This document shows positions 6,197-10,889 of a stretch of 10,889 nt of DNA, piece after piece. Below the pieces are notes generated by a model. That model did not search any database. It saw only the letters and a list, made by a program, of their open reading frames with translations, and was not told the DNA's origin. The position numbers and the translations under genes are program-made. This DNA comes from Candidatus Eiseniibacteriota bacterium (GTDB taxonomy: Bacteria > Joyebacterota > Joyebacteria > Joyebacterales > Joyebacteraceae): contig JAUWBY010000057.1 of NCBI GenBank assembly GCA_030609605.1, positions 1 to 10,889 of the forward strand, read 5' to 3'. The first letter of the stretch is position 1; each line of letters starts with the position of its first letter.

Positions 6197-7027
6197 TCAC
6201 CGTAGTTTGACGACCCGCGAGAGCGACTCGCCGGCCTCACCTGCAAGCCTCACGTAATAGACGGACGACGGAAGCTCATGCCCTTCCCTGGACCGTCCGT
6301 CCCACTCGATCTCGCCGTCCAACACACCAAGAGGTAGATCGAACACGCTCACGCACCTACCGGAAGCGCTGAAGATCTCTACCGTCCATCCTGTGGACGA
6401 TGTCGGCACGCTGTATTGGATCCGGGTCTCGCCCGTGAAGGGATTAGGCGCAATGCACCCGATCCTTGGCTGCTCTATGACTTCATCCGGCACACCCGTG
6501 GCAGGCACGACGAAGATCCACCCGTTCTCGAACGAGTCGACGGGCAACGGATCGCGCCGAACGTCCGTCATCCTGATGGTGTCCATACGCGCCTCCGTCT
6601 GACCGTAGTCGACGGCCCGAAAGGTCAGGTGCAGAAGCTCCCCGGGCGGGAGCACATAGGTCCCCGCGCCGAACACCGTATCGAAGAAATGCCAGAACCC
6701 GGGGTACTCCTCTTCCTCAATGAACCAGGTCATGAAACCGCTCTCGACATAGAGGCTCCCTTCCTCCACCGAGACAAGCTCCACAACCCCCGGGTCGAAT
6801 GACAGATAGAGCTGATAGCTCGCAATGGAATCATCACAGGCCCCGACCCGGAGGCTCAGTTCGCACTCCTCCCCGGGCGCGAGCAACATAGCATGTGATG
6901 GTTCGAAGTAGACGTTCGTCCCGGCGGCCGCAACCCCCGGGAGGAGCATGACCAGCGCGCACAGGGCCCACACCCATACGGCAGGGGCACGAGTTCTGCT
7001 GCGCTGATGTTTCCGGGCTCGCTTCAC
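6197..7027 (-). CDS. Exported cohesin-like protein with C-terminal FlgD-like sorting domain (small paralogue 1)
   Basis: 276 residues from the GTG at 7027, chosen because GGGGAGG lies five bases upstream. An in-frame ATG ten codons earlier (7057) has no such site. A long basic n-region (MKRARKHQRSRTR) and hydrophobic core (VWVWALCALVMLLPGVAAA) form a signal peptide ending near residue 35. The cohesin-like domain runs about 37-175: TNVYFEPSHAMLLAPG, LYLSFDPGVVELVSVEEGSL, PPGELLHLTF, MTDVRRDPLP. It contains an acidic EEEEYPGFW loop and cysteines 55 and 64, which could pair. The FlgD-like/type IX-like sorting domain is 187-276 (APNPFTGETRIQYSVP, FSASGR, SSVYYVRLAG, RVVKLR). It shares architecture and the EEGSL and RRDP motifs with the 2758-3561 product. 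It sits 87 bases after one large cohesin/dockerin gene and 67 bases before another, consistent with an operon. Ligand unknown. Confidence 0.85.
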   Translation of the reverse strand: MKRARKHQRSRTRAPAVWVWALCALVMLLPGVAAAGTNVYFEPSHAMLLAPGEECELSLRVGACDDSIASYQLYLSFDPGVVELVSVEEGSLYVESGFMTWFIEEEEYPGFWHFFDTVFGAGTYVLPPGELLHLTFRAVDYGQTEARMDTIRMTDVRRDPLPVDSFENGWIFVVPATGVPDEVIEQPRIGCIAPNPFTGETRIQYSVPTSSTGWTVEIFSASGRCVSVFDLPLGVLDGEIEWDGRSREGHELPSSVYYVRLAGEAGESLSRVVKLR

Positions 7028-7032
7028 AACAA

Positions 7033-7039
7033 CCTCCCC
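7033..7039 (-). promoter_or_regulatory. Strong ribosome binding site deciding a GTG start
   Basis: GGGGAGG on the minus strand, then TTGTT and GTG at 7027. It argues for the GTG over the in-frame ATG at 7057. Confidence 0.65.
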
Positions 7040-7073
7040 GCTCGGCGGCCTCTCCATCGGGCCGCGTGAGGTC

Positions 7074-7104
7074 GCGGGGCCCAGGACTCAGTCCCGGGCC
7101 CCGC
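7074..7104 (-). terminator. Very GC-rich hairpin after the giant surface-protein gene
   Basis: The arms GCGGGGCCC (7074-7082) and GGGCCCCGC (7096-7104) are perfect nine-base complements. Inside them GGACT and AGTCC also pair after one mismatch. The structure begins ten bases past the TAG stop of the 7115-10889 gene and ends 46 bases before the GTG of the next gene. No U-run follows, so it could terminate weakly, stabilise the upstream mRNA end, or set the ratio between large and small protein. Confidence 0.5.
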
Positions 7105-7114
7105 ACGTCCTTCG

Positions 7115-10100
7115 CTACTTCATCAGTACCATTTTGTGGCTGCCGTGGTAGTCGGGCGTTTCCATCGTGCAGAAGTACACGCCGCTACCGACAGACTCAC
7201 CATGGTCGTTCCTGCCGTCCCAGACCACACTGTGGCGACCTGGATCAACCGTACCGTCCACGAGCGTCGTCACAAGACGACCCGAGACGTCGTACACAGT
7301 GATCGTCACTGCTGACGCCTGGGGAACCTCGTAAGCGATCGTCGTCAGAGGGTTGAACGGGTTCGGTGCGTTCTGAACCAGACGGAACACCATCGGGATC
7401 TCATCACCCGAACCGTAGCCGGCAAGATCCGCATCCAGATCTTCGTTCTCAGCGCCACGGAGGCTCGCCGACTCGAACTCGATCGAATAAGCGTCCCCAG
7501 TAGCCTGGAGCGTCAGATGGACCAGATCACCTGAACCACCGATCGTCATGCCGGTTCCGAGCATCGCGAGATCGATCTCGACCGCACCGTCTTTCTCGCC
7601 GTGCCAGAAGAAGATACCGGCCGCCGGCGTCTCCATCTCATCGGACAGACGCGCCGAGACGAACTCCAGACCGTCAAGTGAGAGAACAGCGGTCACGCCC
7701 TTCACCTCACCCATGTTGCCTACGAGCCGCAGGGCCAGCTCGACCGTGCCGTCTGCGCTTCTTCCGATCTCCTCGATCGAGAGCGCAAGGTCGCCCATGG
7801 CAGGCTCAGTAAGAAGCGGAACGATGCGCGCAGTCACAACACCGTAGTTCATCGCGAAGATCATAAGATCCTCGAACCCGACGAAATCGTCCGGCGTCGG
7901 AAGACCAAGTCGCCCGTAGGTCGGATGCACCGTCGGGCCGACGTCCATCTGATCCTCCGGTGAGCCACCTGGCGGCTGGTGGTACTTGCTGCCGAGCTTG
8001 TCGATATCGGCATCGTTCACGAGGCCGTTGTAGCCCCAGTTACCTATCACGGCGGCGACATCACCAAGCCAGTAGTTCGTGGCAAGGTCCGCCGAAGCGC
8101 CCGCGACCTCTGGCGCACCGTAGTTGCGAGCGATGTCGTAGCAGAACGCCTGGTAGTAGTAGATGTTGCGATCCACTACTGCGTCCGCCGTGCTCGTGCC
8201 GGTTCCGTTGTACACGTTAGTGCCCAGCAACTCACTACCCGGGTAGAACGCGATCACGTTCGGCCACGCCGCAACGAAGAGTGGGTAGATCGGGTACTCG
8301 CCGGCGTTCGCATTCCTCTGAACCACGACGCCGTCGAGGTAGGTGTCCGTGCCCAACGTCCACGACAGGTCGCACTTCTGGTGACCGGGCGCCGCGTCGA
8401 AGTTCGTCACGGCCGTTGGAGCAATGTTGTCGGCGATGATGTCATCGCTTCCCTGTGCCGCCGGGTTGCCGATGGCATCGGTCGCGTCGACAGTCACCGT
8501 AACGATTCCATTCGCCGGGTTACAGTTCACACCAGGAGGTGTAACGATCGTCCAGGTAGCGAGCCCCGTCGCCCAGTTGTGGCTGCCGGGGTTCACGGCC
8601 GTGTCACCGCTGAGACCGGTGAGACCGGAGAGGTTCGCAAAGATGTTCGAGGCACCGAACGCCGGATCATCATCGAGCACGGTCGCCGTCACCTGCGCTG
8701 CGTCCGTGTTCTTGATATAGGCGTTGGTGTGCCCCAGCGTCGTGTTGTGGATCATGACGGTCGTGATAGTGGGCACCGAAACATCCACGATCAGGAGGCC
8801 GTCGTCCTCGTAGAACCCGCTCAGAGGATTGTTGTACTGGTCGCGGACGTTGAGGATTGCGACGTCGATGTCACTCGTCCCGACTGCCAGACCCGTGAAG
8901 TCGATCGTGAAGAGTGTGCCGGGACCTGTGGCGCCCGTTATGCTGCCGAGGAGCGCACAGTCCATCACAATCTCGTCACCCGTGCCGGGCGCCGCGTAGA
9001 AGAACGTGCCGCCGAGATCAGAGAGCAGGTTGCCCTCGTTGACGTCGCCCGTCGTCGTACTCACGACCGAGCTGTCCCACGAGAACTTGACCGAGTAACC
9101 GAACATCGCTCCACCACCACCGCCAAGGTACTTGACGGCGATCGTCTTCGTCGGTGTCGCAGCCGTAAGGTACTCCGGATCGGACACGCACACGATGTTG
9201 CCGGTGAGCCACGGCGTGTAGTCCACGATGCCATGAACACCGTCACCGGCGCGGCTCGTGCCGCCATCCACGTAGCGGGGCTCGCCCCGTTCGGGAAGAT
9301 CAGCGCCGTACGGGCTCACGCGAGGTGCAGCCAACCGTGCTCCGCCATTTCTGATGACGGTCGGACCCGCTGGATCACCCCACCAGCAGAACTCAGCGTC
9401 GACTTCATCGCTCTGCCCGTTCCAGAGAGCAGATCCGCTGTTTCCACTGAAGCCGGTCTGGTTCACCGAGACATCGATGCTGTTCGTCGTGTTCCCGGAG
9501 AGATCATCAATCCAGATCCCGTCGAGCGTCGTGTTCGTGATCTTGCAGCCCGTGATGTTGGCCACGAGGTTGCCGTTGTCCCAGCCCGTGTAGTAGGCGC
9601 CACCCCAGGGGTCGATACCTGTGCCCCAGAGGTCGATGCCGTCGCCACCGCTCGCGTCGATCGAGCAGTTGGTTGCGGTGAGATTGAGATCAGCATTGTC
9701 GTCCGACAGCTGAGCTCCGAGCGCCCACTCGTTGTCATAGAGATCGAGACCCGTGACAGACACGTTCACTGCTGAGGGGTGCGAGTAGATCCAACCCCAG
9801 TTGGAGTAGTTCACGCCGTTCTCGGAGCCGTGCACGATGTCCCCGCTCATGGAGATATCGCCGCTCTCGAAAAGCAGGATGCCCGTGCCGGCCCAATCAG
9901 TACCCGAGTACCCGACACCCTGTACGACGTTGTCGGACATCGTCCCCGTCGCACCGTAGGACAACTGGATGCCGTTCCCGGCGATATCATCCGACGGAAC
10001 GTCTGTGATCTCGTTGCCGTCCACCGTGAAGCTGATGTCCGGCCCCATGATCAGGATCCCGCCCTTCTGGAAGTTCGGGATGACATTGTCGGAGAAGTCG

Positions 10101-10889
10101 ATGGCGTAGCTCGCGGCCGCGGCGCTCTGTGTCAAAACGAGGCTGACGACCTTCGAGGCACCAGGGCTCGCAGGGTACACGATGTCCTCGATCCGGCAGC
10201 CCGTCACCGACCCGCTCGTATCGAAGAGATGAACTCCGTAGAAGTTGTCGGGACCGAGTTCTCTGCCGTCTATCGTCAGATCAGAGATGTTGACGGTCGC
10301 CGGCCCTACGACGCCGATGCACGCATCGATCGTCTTCACGGAGGCGTTCCACTGCGTGATGCTGTAGGTCGTCCTGCTGCCTACATCCACGGCCTCGACA
10401 GTCGCCGTTCCGACAACGGGGCCGGCCAGATCGAGGCTCTTACCGTCGATCTTGATCTGCTCGCGGTACGTCCCCGCGGCGATATGGATCACGTCGCCCG
10501 AACTGGCGGCGTCGATCGCGTCTTGGATCGAATCATCCGTATACCATGTCCAGCCCGTTGTGTGCGGGTCGCCGACGTAGTCAGCACCCCACCACGGGCT
10601 GTAATCGACCGCGCCTGAGACATCGTCGCTTGGGTCGGGATCACCCCACCAGTTGGCGGACGCGTCCAGCACAAACCCGTTCGTCGGAGTGCCGACGACG
10701 ATCGTCCCATCATCCGTATTGCCGTGGATTGCGCCGGAACCGAACTCGATATTGGAAGTGCTTGCGTACTGAGCATTGGCATAGGCACCCCCGAAGTAGG
10801 CGGACGAGTAGTACCAGCCTTCGAGATCAAGCCTGAAACCATCCCAGCCATTACCGTGGATGTTGTTCCCCGTGATAGTGTGATCTCTG
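7115..10889 (-). CDS. Giant exported protein, partial: tandem parallel beta-helices, cohesin-like, Ig/FN3, dockerin-like, cohesin-like and FlgD-like sorting domains
   Basis: 1257 residues are visible; the frame is open to the window edge, so the N-terminus and signal peptide lie outside. A GTG at 10672 is internal, because good beta-helix sequence continues upstream of it (TITGNNIHGNGWDGFRLDL). Order in visible numbering: end of a first right-handed beta-helix 1-80, closing with NWWGDPDPSDD and DYSPWW; second beta-helix about 116-510, opening with SIQDAIDAASSGDVIHIAAG (the usual pectate-lyase/NosD-like cap) and carrying rungs such as GNGIQLSYG, GTGILLFESG, GDGIDLWG, DGIWIDD, closing with CWWGDPAGPTV and DYTPWL; N-type cohesin-like domain 567-703 (GYSVKFSWDSSVV, VRDQYNNPLSG); Ig-like 704-822; FN3 823-938; dockerin-like 939-1018 (YNGLVNDADIDKLGSKY, FEDLMIFAMNYG); C-type cohesin-like 1031-1160; FlgD-like sorting domain 1173-1257 (NAPNPFNPLTTIAYEVP to KMVLMK). 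A carbohydrate-binding, lyase-like or adhesin role is possible; no catalytic residues can be assigned. Confidence 0.88.
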   Translation of the reverse strand, partial: RDHTITGNNIHGNGWDGFRLDLEGWYYSSAYFGGAYANAQYASTSNIEFGSGAIHGNTDDGTIVVGTPTNGFVLDASANWWGDPDPSDDVSGAVDYSPWWGADYVGDPHTTGWTWYTDDSIQDAIDAASSGDVIHIAAGTYREQIKIDGKSLDLAGPVVGTATVEAVDVGSRTTYSITQWNASVKTIDACIGVVGPATVNISDLTIDGRELGPDNFYGVHLFDTSGSVTGCRIEDIVYPASPGASKVVSLVLTQSAAAASYAIDFSDNVIPNFQKGGILIMGPDISFTVDGNEITDVPSDDIAGNGIQLSYGATGTMSDNVVQGVGYSGTDWAGTGILLFESGDISMSGDIVHGSENGVNYSNWGWIYSHPSAVNVSVTGLDLYDNEWALGAQLSDDNADLNLTATNCSIDASGGDGIDLWGTGIDPWGGAYYTGWDNGNLVANITGCKITNTTLDGIWIDDLSGNTTNSIDVSVNQTGFSGNSGSALWNGQSDEVDAEFCWWGDPAGPTVIRNGGARLAAPRVSPYGADLPERGEPRYVDGGTSRAGDGVHGIVDYTPWLTGNIVCVSDPEYLTAATPTKTIAVKYLGGGGGAMFGYSVKFSWDSSVVSTTTGDVNEGNLLSDLGGTFFYAAPGTGDEIVMDCALLGSITGATGPGTLFTIDFTGLAVGTSDIDVAILNVRDQYNNPLSGFYEDDGLLIVDVSVPTITTVMIHNTTLGHTNAYIKNTDAAQVTATVLDDDPAFGASNIFANLSGLTGLSGDTAVNPGSHNWATGLATWTIVTPPGVNCNPANGIVTVTVDATDAIGNPAAQGSDDIIADNIAPTAVTNFDAAPGHQKCDLSWTLGTDTYLDGVVVQRNANAGEYPIYPLFVAAWPNVIAFYPGSELLGTNVYNGTGTSTADAVVDRNIYYYQAFCYDIARNYGAPEVAGASADLATNYWLGDVAAVIGNWGYNGLVNDADIDKLGSKYHQPPGGSPEDQMDVGPTVHPTYGRLGLPTPDDFVGFEDLMIFAMNYGVVTARIVPLLTEPAMGDLALSIEEIGRSADGTVELALRLVGNMGEVKGVTAVLSLDGLEFVSARLSDEMETPAAGIFFWHGEKDGAVEIDLAMLGTGMTIGGSGDLVHLTLQATGDAYSIEFESASLRGAENEDLDADLAGYGSGDEIPMVFRLVQNAPNPFNPLTTIAYEVPQASAVTITVYDVSGRLVTTLVDGTVDPGRHSVVWDGRNDHGESVGSGVYFCTMETPDYHGSHKMVLMK
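9251..9289. repeat. Two adjacent perfect mini-hairpins inside the beta-helix coding region
   Basis: GCGGC-TCGT-GCCGC (9251-9264) and CGGGGC-TC-GCCCCG (9276-9289) are two perfect inverted repeats 11 bases apart, each with a GGCTCG core. They lie within a stretch (9242-9346) encoding an Arg/Pro/Gly-rich insert between the CWWGDPAGPTV and GIVDYTPW blocks. The corresponding junction after the first beta-helix lacks such an insert. They may be a small palindromic element fixed in frame, or chance in GC-rich DNA. Confidence 0.4.

Noticed and set aside
6130..6246. TTG at 6246 as start of the second large protein
   Set aside because: It would overlap the preceding gene's end and put 39 non-hydrophobic residues before a clear signal peptide that begins at the ATG at 6129.
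7028..7057. ATG at 7057 as start of small paralogue 1
   Set aside because: It has no Shine-Dalgarno, while the GTG at 7027 has GGGGAGG five bases upstream and leads directly into the basic n-region of the signal peptide.
7115..9190. Classification as a true cellulosome scaffoldin or enzyme
   Set aside because: No glycoside hydrolase, carbohydrate-binding module or canonical dockerin loop is recognisable, so only cohesin-like and dockerin-like labels are justified.
7979..9775. A 598-codon open frame on the plus strand
   Set aside because: It lies wholly antisense to the giant surface-protein gene, whose minus-strand translation shows clear beta-helix, cohesin, Ig and FN3 patterns. The plus-strand product is an Arg/Val/Asp-rich shadow with no recognisable motif.
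9779..10618. A 279-codon open frame on the plus strand
   Set aside because: Antisense to the beta-helix region. Its composition is the mirrored-codon type, with no domain, signal peptide or ribosome binding site.
10670..10672. GTG at 10672 as start of the giant protein
   Set aside because: The frame is open upstream to the window edge and encodes further beta-helix rungs, so this GTG is internal.
1..10889. tRNA, rRNA, CRISPR array, insertion sequence or prophage
   Set aside because: No cloverleaf, regularly spaced short repeats, transposase or phage-like protein was seen. The repeats present are coding-domain duplications.

Overview
The window reads as part of a moderately GC-rich bacterial chromosome from a secretion-rich lineage of the Fibrobacteres-Chlorobi-Bacteroidetes superphylum or a neighbouring candidate phylum (Eisenbacteria, Krumholzibacteriota, Zixibacteria or Latescibacteria type). 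The reason is the repeated C-terminal module with a PNPFNP start, a Y-D-V/I-S/A-G-R core and a GVY..-.-.-K-M-V-L-M-K/R end, which is the FlgD-like Ig fold / type IX-like sorting tail used by those groups. This placement is inference from family style; no marker gene is present.

All seven genes lie on the minus strand, so the window is transcribed from high to low coordinates. Five consecutive genes (10889 down to 1755) encode exported modular proteins built from cohesin-like beta-sandwich domains. The order is: a giant beta-helix / cohesin / Ig / FN3 / dockerin-like / cohesin / sorting-domain protein, cut by the window edge (7115-10889); a small cohesin plus sorting-domain protein (6197-7027); a second large cohesin / FN3 / dockerin-like / cohesin / sorting-domain protein (3676-6129); a second small cohesin plus sorting-domain protein (2758-3561); and a protein made of two nearly identical cohesin-like repeats with a short tail instead of a sorting domain (1755-2711). 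The alternation large-small-large-small suggests duplication of a two-gene unit. The gaps are 46-114 bases, which is compatible with one operon, although two post-stop hairpins could separate transcripts or adjust relative expression.

The last two genes are ordinary cytoplasmic-type enzymes: an alpha/beta hydrolase (688-1566) and the first 203 residues of a dihydropyrimidinase/hydantoinase-family amidohydrolase (1-611, cut by the window edge). They follow the largest gap (188 bases). A sigma70-like promoter sits immediately before the hydrolase ATG, which implies a leaderless message and a transcription unit separate from the surface-protein genes.

The main biological interest is the coexistence of cohesin-like and dockerin-like modules on the same exported polypeptides, next to small single-cohesin and double-cohesin proteins. 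By analogy with cohesin-dockerin pairing, this could be a non-cellulosomal, self-assembling surface or extracellular scaffold. The dockerin-like segments have degenerate calcium loops, so binding is a hypothesis. No gene-free stretch exceeds 188 bases, and no RNA gene, CRISPR array or insertion sequence was seen.
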